From Corinectria fuckeliana (lineage: Eukaryota > Ascomycota > Sordariomycetes > Hypocreales > Nectriaceae), in assembly GCA_019137255.1 (NCBI GenBank), contig WPDH01000128.1, positions 1 through 64,000 of the forward strand: DNA of 64,000 nucleotides, read 5' to 3'. The position numbers were made by a program, and so were the translations under genes. The notes below the pieces were generated by a model, which saw only the letters and a list, made by a program, of their open reading frames with translations, searched no databases and had not been told where the DNA came from. This document shows positions 1-10,449 of this stretch, piece by piece; positions within the stretch are counted from its first letter, which is position 1, and each line of letters starts with the position of its first letter.

Positions 1-90
1 CAACTCCCATTCCGAATCTACACCGACCCTTCCCTCATCTTCCCCCCCCTCTCTCTCGCTCCTCTCTTCCGCCTACCGACCGACTGCCTT
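1..90 (+). promoter_or_regulatory. 5' leader of the PKA gene (partial)
   Basis: This is the window edge. The stretch is strongly pyrimidine-rich (runs of C and CT), as is usual for fungal core promoters and 5' leaders, and runs directly into the PKA start codon at 91. No upstream gene is visible. Confidence 0.4.
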
Positions 91-1987
91 ATGCCTTCTC
101 TGGGGTTCCTCAAGAAAAAGCGGACTAGGGAGGGCAACTCTGATCCTTCGGCCTCGAATCCCACCAGCCCCGTCACGCCTACATCGTCCGCCCGCGCGTC
201 GTCCATCTCCAGACCCTTCAGTTCGCTACTGCCACGCTCCTCTGCGACTTCGACTTCCTCTCCTGTCTCGACCTCGACCTCGACCTCGAACGCCCAAACC
301 CAATCTCAACCGCAAGCAGCTCAAGCTCAGGCTCAAGCTCAAGCAGGCACCGCCTCGCAGCCACAGGCCCAATCCGTCCCGCCTCCTTCCGTCCCGGCGC
401 ACTCGACGGTGGCCACTGAGGCCGGGCGGCCCCAAATGAATTCTGTCAACATCCACCCTCCCTCGTATCCCGCGGGCGTTTCAATGCCCCACGATCCTCA
501 GAATCTCCCTAGCATCAGTAACCTCATCAATCCTCCCCAGAATGACGCCTCGGGCATCTCCTACCCCAACTCTAGCGACTCCCGGTCCCATTCGCCCTAC
601 CCAATCGACACGAGATCTCCGCAAACCGCCAGCCCTGGCCCCAATTCTGCTCCCTTTCAACCACAGCACCAGCAACAGCACCAGCAACAGCAAAAACAAC
701 AGCAGCAGCTGGCTCTGCCTCAGTCAACCATGCCACCCACTCAGCAGATCGAAACACAGCGCCAGCAACAGCAACACGTACAACAACCGGCGTACCAACA
801 GCAGTCTAGCAATGGCTCCCAGGCGCGCATCACTAAGGGCAAGTACTCGTTGGGCGACTTCGATATTCTAAGAACCCTCGGTACTGGTAGCTTCGGGCGG
901 GTTCATCTGGTCCAGTCGAAGCATAACCAACGGTTCTATGCTGTGAAGGTGCTCAAGAAAGCTCAGGTCGTCAAAATGAAGCAGGTCGAGCACACCAACG
1001 ACGAACGACGCATGTTGAGCGACGTGAAGCATCCTTTCCTCATTACTCTCTGGGGAACCTTTCAAGACATGAAGAACCTTTACATGGTCATGGACTTCGT
1101 TGAGGGCGGCGAGCTCTTCTCTCTCCTCCGGAAATCAGGCGTACGTCTCGATCAGTCTTACACTCTTTTACCCTTTGTCTCGGCTAACAATGCATCTTTA
1201 GCGCTTCCCAAACCCGGTGGCCAAGTTCTATGCCGCGGAGGTTACTCTAGCGCTTGAGTATCTGCACTCGAAAGATATCATCTACCGCGACCTGAAGCCT
1301 GAAAACCTACTGCTCGACAGGCATGGACACCTCAAGATTACCGACTTCGGCTTCGCGAAGCGAGTGCCAGACAAGACTTGGACACTTTGTGGCACCCCTG
1401 ATTACCTAGCACCCGAAGTGGTCTCTAACAAGGGATACAACAAGTCTGTGGATTGGTGAGTTGGAGCCCCGCAAAGTTGATACCGCTTGGGATCCCTCAG
1501 AAATGAGCTAACATATGGCCGTTTCTTAGGTGGTCATTGGGAATCCTGATCTACGAAATGCTGTGCGGGTACACCCCCTTCTGGGACAGTGGATCGCCGA
1601 TGAAGATATACGAAAATATCCTCAAGGGCAAGGTCAAGTATCCGGCATACGTCAACACGGATGCGCAAAACCTGCTGGAGCGATTGATCACTGCGGACTT
1701 GACAAAGCGACTGGGAAACCTGTACGGCGGCCCGCAGGATGTAAAGAGCCATCCCTGGTTCACGGAGGTCACCTGGGACCGCCTGGCCCGGAAGGACATT
1801 GATGCGCCGTACACGCCGCCCGTAAAGGCGGGCGCTGGCGACGCTAGCCAGTTCGACCGGTATCCTGAAGACCCTGAGAAGTATGGACAGACTGGAGGAA
1901 GCGATGAGTAAGTGGCATGGATGTTTGCGCAAGTAACCTGAAGGCTGACCCATGTCTAGATATGGACACCTGTTTACGGAGTTTTAA
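91..1987 (+). CDS. PKA1: cAMP-dependent protein kinase catalytic subunit
   Basis: AGC-family serine/threonine kinase that phosphorylates targets in cAMP signalling once released from its regulatory subunit. Exons are 91-1140, 1202-1455, 1530-1907 and 1960-1987, giving 569 aa. Residues 1-245 are low complexity: Ser/Pro-rich, then Gln-rich (CAG/CAA runs around 658-800). The kinase core follows, with the glycine loop GTGSFGRV, the lysine in YAVKVLKK, the catalytic YRDLKPEN, DFGFAK, and the activation loop with TWTLCGTPDYLAPE. The last exon codes only the tail ending FTEF, the AGC hydrophobic motif. Introns are 61, 74 and 52 nt with clean GT-AG ends, and each joins the frame across a conserved kinase motif. 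The start at 91 (MPSLGFLKKKR) fits fungal PKA N-termini. The long Gln-rich leader separates it from yeast TPK proteins, which are shorter. Confidence 0.95.
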
Positions 1988-2893
1988 GGATGCGATTTTG
2001 GAGTAACGTGCTTGGGTTCCTGGATGGCTAGGTCGGAGGTTAGACCTTGGTTCAAATGGCCGATCGACGGCTGGAATGCCGGCCTCGCGGGTATGGGATG
2101 GAGAACAGCCGCTCTTGTACAACGAGGGCGTGATTTCAAGTGGCTTGGACATGTCCACAAACGAATGCTTCGATTCGCCCCCTGGGGAAATGTGGGTTTG
2201 TCTGCGCGCCCGACAAGAACTGGGTGGGAGCGAGTTATGGGATACTCGCAAGACAGAGGGCAACATTCTAGGATAGAGAAGTAGCTATACGAAGTACCTT
2301 GACCTAAAGGACCAATGACGCACCAGCGCAATATGTACTGACGCCGTGCTGTGCGTCTGTGGCTAAGAATATGGTGTACTGAGCAGGTACAAACAGGTAC
2401 TGCTACCAACACATGACTTTGCAGCAATGCACATTCCGCCCTCATCTCATCGTACCAACCATGATCCAATAAAAAGGATAGGTAGAGAGTGAAATCGACG
2501 TAGGCATGGTATACATAGCACGATTCTAGAATTACCAAATAGAATCTAATGACCAGGTCCACAAGAAAAGTTTGTTTTCAAGCCGCCGTTGTAGACATCA
2601 ATGAATAAACCATTACCATAGATGCGTTGAGTGCAGCCTTGTTAGGTTGAATTGCTTTCAACTTAACAATGATGGTGTTAGTTGTGCACCATTCTATACC
2701 TGGATGTACATCACGTCCATGTTGGACCATGACATCATCATTTACACCTCGCATGTTTTGTCGTACTGGATATATTACAGGAGTCGGCTGATAGTTCACA
2801 GGCCCAAGGAACAATTTTCACTGAAGTATTTCCATTATAATGATACTAATTATCCGCTAGAGAATTCATAATCATAGTTGCAATGCATGCAAG
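1988..2893. other. intergenic, convergent 3' regions of PKA and the DDR48-like gene
   Basis: No coding frame here shows conserved composition or splice structure. It should hold the 3' UTRs of the two convergent genes, and AT content rises around 2560-2880. Nothing else was seen. Confidence 0.5.
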
Positions 2894-3662
2894 CTAGTAG
2901 TCGTCACCACCATTGCCCTTCTTCTGGTCAACCTTGTCGCTGATCTTGCCAATAATCTTGCCGACAAAACCTTTATCATTGTTGTTGTCATTGTCATTGT
3001 TGTTACCCGAAGAGCCGTAGTTGTCGTTGCCGCCCGATGAGCCGTATGAGTCGGAGTTGCCACGACCGCTGCTGCCCAGGCCAGAGGACTGGTTATCCCG
3101 ACCGGACGACCCATAGGAGTCGGTGTTGCCGGACGAGCCATAGGAGTCGGTGTTGGTGCCGCCGCCGGTGCCAATGCCGCCGTCCCGACCGGATGAGCCG
3201 AACGAATCCGTGTTGTCACGGCCTGAAGAACCGTACGAGTCGGTCTTGTCGCGGCCGCCAGAGCCGAAGCCGCCGGAAGACTGGTTGTCCCGACCGGAAG
3301 AGCCAAAGGTATCCGTGTTGTCACGGCCAGAGGAGCCGTAGGAATCCGTGTTGTCGCGGCCGCCGGAGCCGAAGCCGCCGGATGACTGGTTGTCCTGACC
3401 GGATGAACCATAGGAGTCGGTGTTGTCACGGCCGCCGGAGCCGAAGCCGCCAGAAGACTGGTTTTCACGGCCGGATGAACCGAAGGTGTCGGTGTTGTCA
3501 CGACCGCTGGAGCCAAACGAGTCATCGTTGTCGTTGCCGCGGCGGTTGGACGAGCCCTGAACAGGTGTTAGTGTGTGAGATGAGGGCGTTACAGGAGCAA
3601 GGGACGCGTACGAAGCTGTCGTTATCGTTGCCGCCGTAGCTGGATTCTTGGTTGTAAGACAT
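2894..3662 (-). CDS. DDR48-like hydrophilic repeat stress protein
   Basis: Small, very hydrophilic protein of 237 aa built of imperfect 8-15-residue units of the type GSSGRDNTDSYGSSG. Exons on the minus strand are 3662-3612 and 3556-2894; the 55-nt intron starts GTACGC and ends TTCAG, and joins in phase 0. It starts MSYNQESSYGG, which is repeated in style through the protein, and ends with a Lys/Asp tail (KIIGKISDKVDQKK). The repeat style (S/D-S/T-Y-G-S-S-N/G) resembles yeast DDR48 and related glycine/asparagine-rich hydrophilins linked to stress survival. There is no signal peptide and no membrane segment. Function is inferred from composition only. Low-complexity tandem structure makes frame choice important: the other minus-strand frame is open too but encodes an Ala/Thr/Pro repeat without a sensible start. 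Confidence 0.75.
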
Positions 3663-4377
3663 GGTTGCTGTTGTAGGTGAAGTAGTAGGTGGAAGTAGAA
3701 AGGTAAGGAGTTGTATGGGATTGACGAGAAGGTGTTGGGTATGGAAGCACTTTCTAGGAGATGGGGGATGACGAGTGTTTAATATAACCTGGGGGCTTTG
3801 CGAGAATGATGAAGAAGACTCCTCCTCCTGGTCCTTCCCCCTCCCGCTCGCTCGCCATCCACCGTCCAGCCAGGACCAATCCATTCCAGCGTGGACCGTC
3901 CGAGCCAACAACAGTCGGCTACCTCATGACACGCCCTTGATCCCGTCGCACACCCACCCACAGCGCGCACGCCACTGGGCTAGGATGACGTGCCATGGTG
4001 TCATGGGAAGCAAGCTGAAGGCAAGGACTGCAGTAGTACGAAAGACGTATCCGGTGGCAGGTAAGTAGCAGCAGGAAGCAACAAGAATGCTGTAGCAAAC
4101 GTAGGTACAGATACTCGTGCCATGGCGTACTATTGTGTACTATGATGCAGCCCGTAAGTGGGACCACGCATGGCATCGGCACCTGCATACCTACCGACTT
4201 GAATGTACCTTCACTGGGGGGGTGATGGCCGTGGAGCTCCAAGTTAAATAGGTCGTAGTCTAGTTAGGTAGCAGGAAGCTTGTTAGTCTCGGAGCACGCC
4301 TTCGCCTGCTTTCCAGCTTGGCCCTAGAACCGACCAACCAACCGGTCGTCATCTCGGAGGCACCGTCGCGGGGGTTG

Positions 4378-4380
<3 letters not shown>

Positions 4381-4433
<53 letters not shown>

Positions 4434-4476
4434 ACACACAGAGAGACAGAGAGACAGAGAGACACACAGAGAGACA
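4381..4476. repeat. (GA)n microsatellite with degenerate GACA tail
   Basis: About 23 uninterrupted GA units, followed by variants mixing GAGA, GACA and CACA. On the minus strand this is a CT tract lying upstream of the DDR48-like gene. Confidence 0.9.
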
Positions 4477-4860
4477 GACGGGAGGTACCTATAGTGGATG
4501 CGCACCAGTAGCACACTGATCCTTACGGACGTGCAACTGATGATGTTTGCCGGTACGACGGAACGATCCGTACCAAAAAAAACAAGGCCCGCAACTCAAC
4601 TGAAAACCGGTTGGGCAGACCAACGTCCCTGGTCCGATTTATCCGGCACCAACAAGTCACAATTGAACCAAAAAGCTCGTTCACCGAGCTCGACGTGGTC
4701 ATCGTCATCCGGGCTGGTGTTGGCCTCAGGTCGTCGCCAATTGGCCCGATTGTGACGGCATGCATGCGCGGGAGGTGACACCAACGCCGTCATGTTTCTA
4801 GTAAGTCAGTACGTATACGTACGTAGCTGTAGCGGGGTAAGTTAGAACCTCACTCAATCA

Positions 4861-4995
4861 AAGTCTCTCTTAGCTCTCAGCTCTCTCCTCTCTCAATCTG
4901 TTCTTGCCTCTTGCGTCTCGTCTCTCCTGTCCCTCTCTTCTCTCCTGTCCCTCTCTCACTCTCTGTCCCTTTCTCTCTCACTCTCTCATCGCGTC
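4861..4995 (+). repeat. CT-rich polypyrimidine tract
   Basis: About 130 nt almost wholly of C and T, with repeats of CTCTC and of TCCTGTCCCTCTC. It is the reverse-strand mirror of the GA tract 400 nt upstream. It resembles fungal pyrimidine-rich core promoters, but no gene follows closely on the plus strand. Confidence 0.6.
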
Positions 4996-6188
4996 ACGCT
5001 CTCCGTCCTCCCTCCCGTTCACCACTCGCCTAGACGCGATCTGCCTGAGAGCTGCATTAGTGGCCGTCTAGACCACAACTAGGTAGCCGGAACCCCCCTC
5101 CTCCAGCTTGACAGGGTCTTGGGGCCTAGACCCCTCCCCATACGTAGAATAGTCATCCAATAAGTTGTAAACCCGGACAAGCTGATGATGATAGTGGGCT
5201 GTCCCAGCTCGACAAGGGCGGGCGGCAATTAGTCTGGAGGGGCCTGTGATGAATAGATGGAGTCGGTTGATTTTATTGGAAACGATCCCCCCTCCTTTCC
5301 CTTCGGCTTCGGATCGACAGCAAGCCGTAACTCGCTCGTTGCCAGATCTCACGCCTGTTTCAAGCCCAGTTCATCTAGCTGCATCGCTGCGTCACCCACC
5401 GGGCCCTCTTTGTTTCCTTTGGCTTGGTGTTGGCGGCGGACAACCCCGAATTCTCACAAGTGCCGTGCATGTTGCACATCACATCACATCCTCACATATC
5501 CGGGACGGTTCAGTTCCAGATCATCACCGCCTTGCGTCAGACCCCTCACCCCAAGACAAGGCTCTGCATCCGCGGCGTCATACTTAGGTCCAACCCCCGG
5601 TGTTCTCCTCTTACTTGCTTAGCCTACCTAGTCCGTAGATCCTTTCTCGCAGCCCCCGATTTTGCACGTGCGCTTGTTCCAGCCGCGTGGATAAGTCTCC
5701 CGCTACCTCAAACCCCAACCGGCCAGTCGACCAGCTACACGTTGTCTTAAGCGGTTGCCTTTTCCCCGCCGACGGTGATGTCTGGCTTGCGGCACAACTC
5801 CCTTAGTTACAGGCAAACTGGCGGTCTATGGAATTCGGGGGACTTGTGACCGTCGGCAGCCCTCGTGCAGCCTAGCTTGTGCGAAGGTGTCGTCATTGCC
5901 GTGGTAGCACAATGGCAATTGCCGTCGGGGCAACACTGAATACCATGCAGCTGGCATAGTAGGTCCCTCTAGGCACGTAAGCCTAGGCGACTTTGATTGA
6001 CCAAACCAAGCAGCCTTGAAATGGATGAACACAGGATACAAGGATATGGCGCAATCGAAGTCTCGCTGATCTGCCATATGGAGATCTCGGTGCCAAGGTT
6101 TTGATGCAATCAGGTCCGGGGATGATCGAGCGTCCATCAGGGTTTCTCGAATGCACCACCGTCCCGTGACCGTCTTCAGTCCAGGAGC

Positions 6189-8246
6189 TCACAGCCTGCT
6201 CGTTCTGTCGGCACCAAGAGCTCCGCTCATCATGGCCGGCTGCGCTCGTCCTGACATGATCATGTCTCGGCCCCCATGACTTCCCCACCATGCCACGCCT
6301 ATGGCAGCTCTTTCCACATCCATCTCCCCACTCACTAGAATCTCCAAGAATCGTTTCTTGACAGGTTCCCGTAGCACCGGGTCGGCTATCTCGTACATGG
6401 CTTGTGCAGCAGCAGTCAGCCATTCCTCCAACAGGGGAAGAGGGAGGAACGGCAAAGAGTCGACAAGCGCCAGAATCAGTGAGCTTTGTTGGGAGAGCGC
6501 ATCTTCTCCTTGTTCGGACGCCGCTTGTGACACAGCATCCGCCGTAGGAGGAAGTCGGCTTGTCGATGCCATTGCAGTGTAGGACTGGAGCATCTCTAGT
6601 AACGTCTCTGAGAAATGCGGTTCCATTTCCGCAATGGGGAAAGGAGGCGATACGATCTGCATGACCGTCTTAAAAGCCACCCGGAACTGGCGGGGTGAGA
6701 TTTGTTGCGGGAATGATTCGAAGAGCTTGATAATGTAGAACGGCGTGATTTGTATAGTGAGAGGGCTGTGCTGGGGACAGGAGAGCGTCGATAGAACTGC
6801 ACTGTGAGCAGACTCGAAAAGTTCAACCATCGATGGGGCCATTGTTCCCTCGTGAGACAGGAATGCTGTTGCTGGCTTGATAATGAGTGCCTCGCAGGCC
6901 TCGGTCGATAATGTTAGAGGGAGATGCTCAGCTAGGTTCAGATAGAACAGGTCCAAAGTTCTCTGGAGATATGTTGTAAAGAGGGGAGTATTATCCGACG
7001 GTCGAGTTTCGTGGAGAAAAGAGTAAGTTATGGCCGCGTTACGGGAGAGGACATCGATCGACGTCAAGTAGGTGAATGTATACACCTGAAAGGCATTGTT
7101 GCCGTTGCGGGAAGAGATGAAGAAGAGGTTTCGAAGGATGTGAAGCGACTTGGAGGCGATGACCGGGGCCGCCATGTCGTTTAGCATGTGAGGATCAAGC
7201 AGACCTCGGGACGTGATGGCCTGCAGCATAGCGACGACTCCGAACATGAGTTTTCTCAACAGAGACCACAGGGCTGGCCAGGTGCTCTTCAGCGTCTCGG
7301 GAGTCATCGCAACTCCCTCTGCCGCTGGATCAATTTCGCAGAGTCGATTGTTTTGCCACGCATCTAGCACTTGACGCGTGAAGCCGAGAAGCGCATCCTG
7401 AGCCTGAAGCACGACCCTCGTATCAGTGACATGCTGCACGACGAAGCCAGCGAGCTTGGACAAGGGACCCATATTTGCCATAATCGGGCGCTTCTCGAGT
7501 TCCTGAAGCTGGCGAAACGAAGGCGTCATGGGAGACCAGGCCAACTGATGGCTGGGAGACTCGGCGACTTCGGTGCCAATGTCCGCGAGGAACTGTCCTC
7601 CGCAAAAGCCCTCCTCCGAGGTGATGGCCCACACAGCGAGGGGCAGAAGCGCGTTGCAGTTGATTAGGCATTTGTGGTAGTCAGACAGCAATGGGAAGGC
7701 AAAGTTGAGAGCCATAACGATCGAGGCACCCGCCACTGGCCCATCCGAGAGCTGGGTCTCCAACGCTAGATTTGCGGCAGTTACAACTGCTCCTTCTAAC
7801 GTATTCCGGAGGCTTTGCGACAAGGACCGTCTGTCGCCGCCCTCCATGCCCATGAGCACCCCCGTAAGGACAAGAAGGTGCTGCCATCGTCTTGACCGAT
7901 CGTCCGCGCCCTTGACGACCGCTCGGGTCCACTCCTCGCAGCCAAGTCCGCCTCCCTTCTGGGCTTCGCGACCCTCTCTCCACGCGACCTCCTGGTTATG
8001 CACGCGCGTGGCGCCAGAGTTGTAGACGCTCATGACCCGGATCGAGTTCCGGACTCCGCCTGGCTGCTGCCATATTGCGGGTGCCGTGAGAAGCTGCGAT
8101 GTGAGGACACCGAGGTTCAGGGGGTTTGACAGCTCGTTGAGAAGGTGGACGGTCGAGCCGAGGATCTGGTCCGTCTTCGCGGCATCGTGAACATCCTGGT
8201 AGTGGCCCAGCACGGTGCTGAGGAGTCTGTCGGCAGACATGGCCAT
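6189..8246 (-). CDS. PEX8: peroxin Pex8-like peroxisomal biogenesis protein
   Basis: Single-exon gene of 685 aa. It begins MAMSADRLLSTVLGHYQDVHD, in the style of filamentous-fungal Pex8, and is helical and Leu-rich throughout with no membrane segment. The last three residues are SRL, a canonical PTS1 peroxisome-import signal, as expected for Pex8, which works on the inner face of the peroxisomal membrane in receptor-cargo release and links the docking and RING complexes. Two ATGs lie close together (8246 and 8240); the first is used here. The family call rests on remembered N-terminal similarity plus the PTS1, since there are no catalytic motifs to check. It shares a 361-bp divergent promoter with the membrane-protein gene at 8608. 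Confidence 0.75.
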   Translation of the reverse strand: MAMSADRLLSTVLGHYQDVHDAAKTDQILGSTVHLLNELSNPLNLGVLTSQLLTAPAIWQQPGGVRNSIRVMSVYNSGATRVHNQEVAWREGREAQKGGGLGCEEWTRAVVKGADDRSRRWQHLLVLTGVLMGMEGGDRRSLSQSLRNTLEGAVVTAANLALETQLSDGPVAGASIVMALNFAFPLLSDYHKCLINCNALLPLAVWAITSEEGFCGGQFLADIGTEVAESPSHQLAWSPMTPSFRQLQELEKRPIMANMGPLSKLAGFVVQHVTDTRVVLQAQDALLGFTRQVLDAWQNNRLCEIDPAAEGVAMTPETLKSTWPALWSLLRKLMFGVVAMLQAITSRGLLDPHMLNDMAAPVIASKSLHILRNLFFISSRNGNNAFQVYTFTYLTSIDVLSRNAAITYSFLHETRPSDNTPLFTTYLQRTLDLFYLNLAEHLPLTLSTEACEALIIKPATAFLSHEGTMAPSMVELFESAHSAVLSTLSCPQHSPLTIQITPFYIIKLFESFPQQISPRQFRVAFKTVMQIVSPPFPIAEMEPHFSETLLEMLQSYTAMASTSRLPPTADAVSQAASEQGEDALSQQSSLILALVDSLPFLPLPLLEEWLTAAAQAMYEIADPVLREPVKKRFLEILVSGEMDVERAAIGVAWWGSHGGRDMIMSGRAQPAMMSGALGADRTSRL

Positions 8247-8607
8247 TCGCTCGCTGCGACAATAGCAATGGATGTGGTTGGGGTTGATGTTGATGAGGAA
8301 TGATCGAGGCTGTCGCTGTCGGTAAGCTTGCCATTAATTACTTAGTTAGGTTGGCGGATTCACGAGCTTTTGCCGAGGCTCCGATGACGTTCCGGGGAAG
8401 GTGCTCCCTAGACCCAAGCACGTACATTTGCGCATATACCCCTGTCGCCGCCTGTTCCATCGCCCCATCGCAGTCGCAACACCGCCAATCTGCCAATGTC
8501 GCCAACTTAAACAACGGCCAGTCCTCCCATGATGGCACGGTAAGTGGAATATCCGCCCCTTGCGCCAGAGGGAACAAGCAGCTAATCCGACTAATCCGAC
8601 TCTCCAG
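8247..8607. promoter_or_regulatory. divergent promoter between PEX8 and the TMEM170-like gene
   Basis: This 361-bp stretch separates two oppositely oriented start codons. A plausible 5'-UTR intron for the plus-strand gene runs 8540-8607 (donor GTAAGT, acceptor CTCCAG directly before the ATG). An upstream in-frame ATG at 8560 would lie inside that intron. Confidence 0.5.
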
Positions 8608-9086
8608 ATGGCTCTCCCCAACGTCCCTCCTAAGACCTACAGCACCCCGCGCTTCCCGTCCCTAAACGTCCAGACCCTTTATGACACCACCGACGACAAA
8701 CGATACACACTATACTATGTTCTCGACGTCTGGCGCTTTACGTTGATATGGACACTCACCCTTTACGCTCTATTCCATATGGGGGCGGTTCTGGTCGCCA
8801 TGTTCACGCATGGCTGGAAGAAGTCGTCCTGGAAGTATCTCTGGGTGGTGCCAGTGGTTTATCTCGTTATGGCTGGCCTTGAAGCTGTCATGGCTGGAAG
8901 TATCGTCGGCTTAGTGTCAGTATAGCCAACAAGCTTGTTCTGGAGGTGGTCTAACGTTGACTCAGGCTGGGCGCTGTTTATTCGGCAGGATACTACGAGA
9001 TGAATACATGGATACCGTGCACATGGGGGTTCATTAACGTCCTGGTCCTGGTAATCTCGTCATTCTCGATACAAGGCGGACTTTAG
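8608..9086 (+). CDS. TMEM170-family integral membrane protein
   Basis: Small membrane protein of 142 aa, exons 8608-8915 and 8966-9086. The 50-nt intron uses donor GTCAGT and joins as GLV-LGAVY, which keeps the third membrane segment intact. Three or four hydrophobic segments are visible: WTLTLYALFHMGAVLVAMF, YLWVVPVVYLVMAGLEAVMAG, SIVGLVLGAVYSAGYY, and the C-terminal WGFINVLVLVISSFSIQGGL. This pattern and the GLEAVMAGSIVGLVLGA core match fungal TMEM170 homologues. In animals TMEM170 affects ER sheet and nuclear envelope shape, so an ER role is likely but not shown here. Start chosen at 8608, just after a probable 5'-UTR intron; an in-frame ATG at 8560 would add 16 residues. Confidence 0.75.
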
Positions 9087-10331
9087 GAAGGAGTGCTGGT
9101 TGCTTGAAGTTGTTTCCCTAATTGGAAACCTCTACGCCTGGATCGTTTCTTGCAAGAAGCAGGGTTGTTCATTTCTCATGTTGGGGAAACACTGGCAATT
9201 TCTTCGTACCTCCCGAGTGACGGCCGCAAGCCCTTGAGCTCGCTCGAGCCAGAATATCTAGGACGAAATGTGTCGTGTTGGACTTTGTTCTGGTTCAGGC
9301 GCCCCCGCTGTCACGACGGCGGGGCTTTCGTGAGGTATGCTGGTGGCCCCTTAACCAAGCTTACTCAAGTACTGACATTGTTACTGTCAGCGATGGGTGG
9401 ATTACAGGCCTGTCTATGGATAGCAAGAGGAGGGCATCGCGTTGGGGAGGTCAACGCAGATTGCGCACTGTAGGTGATAGATGAGTATCGATCTAAACCG
9501 TCTGATAGGATAAAGACATCTTAAGCGAGGAATGTTTACATAGCGACTTCCAAGAATCAATCCAACGGCGATTGGTGTAAGTTTCAGAGCTTTTTGGATT
9601 AACGCTGGAGTACAAACATTCTTAGTGACATGGAATATTCAATACTGTGAGATCGGCATGAGACAACAACAAAGAGCATTACTTTGATATAGTGTCACTA
9701 TGCTAGTTCTTCGCCGATTTGAGACTCAAGTTTCGGGTAGTCATCATCATTCCAGTACGAAGTACATAGCAACGGAGTTACAGAATTCTAACCAACCTGT
9801 GGCATCTGCTTCTAGAGTTTAATTTTCGGAATGATCTATTGTCTTTCGAGCTCTACGCGGACAATGATACCAGCACTAGGCTAGTAGGTAGATAAACAAT
9901 ACCACCACTAGACGGGATTGGCCTGTGTCAACTTAGGTTCGTACCTCAAAGGGGGTTGTACTTACCTGGGGCTCACTCTGGCCTTACAGGACAATGATTT
10001 ACGACTATCACTCTGCTGCCGCGGAAAGAATTTAATGGTACTCTATCCGAACGTTTGCAAGTTGTCCTTCTGGCGGCGATTTCTCAAGGCAGGTATTTTC
10101 CTCATGGACGGGAGGGAGTAAAGTAATTACTGACTGGCCTGGGCTGACTGATACCCTAACCGCGCCAGCGGACTTGGCCCCTGCACGGGCTGCTATCCAA
10201 TGTAAGATAGGCACTTACTTAGGTAAAGTCTAGCACCGACCGTCCACTAAACCAGGGCAGTGGACCCCGTTGCCCGAGCCCTGGGCTGGACCTTGCAACC
10301 CCCCTACCTAAAAAGGGAGCCTAATTAGGCC
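9087..10331. other. intergenic, no gene seen
   Basis: Frames of up to about 100 codons exist (9150-9473, 9918-10121) but have no homology or splice support. AT content rises toward the transposon at 10334. A GC-rich inverted repeat near 9299-9327 (CCCCCGC ... GCGGGG) could fold as a hairpin in the 3' flank of the membrane-protein gene. Confidence 0.4.
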
Positions 10332-10333
10332 TA

Positions 10334-10375
10334 GAGTCGTGACCCACCTTTTCGTGTGCCCCACCCCTTTGCGCA
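10334..10375 (+). repeat. left terminal inverted repeat of the pogo/Fot1-like element
   Basis: 42 bp, identical to the reverse complement of 12139-12180. It is preceded by the target duplication TA at 10332-10333. It keeps normal GC content although the interior is RIP-mutated. Confidence 0.95.
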
Positions 10376-10449
10376 TCAGGATCGCGTTCACAGTCAGACT
10401 TGAAGACCGTATTTCTCAACGAATACCATAGAAAATAACTAGCTAAGCC

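Larger units (their letters stand above)
3663..6188. other. 2.5-kb intergenic region
   Basis: No convincing gene. It contains the promoter of the DDR48-like gene, a (GA)n microsatellite at 4381-4427 with GACA/CACA variants to 4476, and a CT-rich tract at about 4861-4995. Open frames at 5246-5750 overlap in three phases, lack splice or family support and were not called. The last part is the 3' flank of PEX8. Confidence 0.5.

Noticed and set aside
4381..4995. GA and CT tracts as a large inverted repeat or regulatory hairpin
   Set aside because: The tracts are complementary only because both are simple sequence; flanks do not match and no terminal structure exists.
5246..5750. Three overlapping open frames in the intergenic space before PEX8
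   Set aside because: All are open by low stop density in C-rich DNA; none shows protein-like composition or homology.
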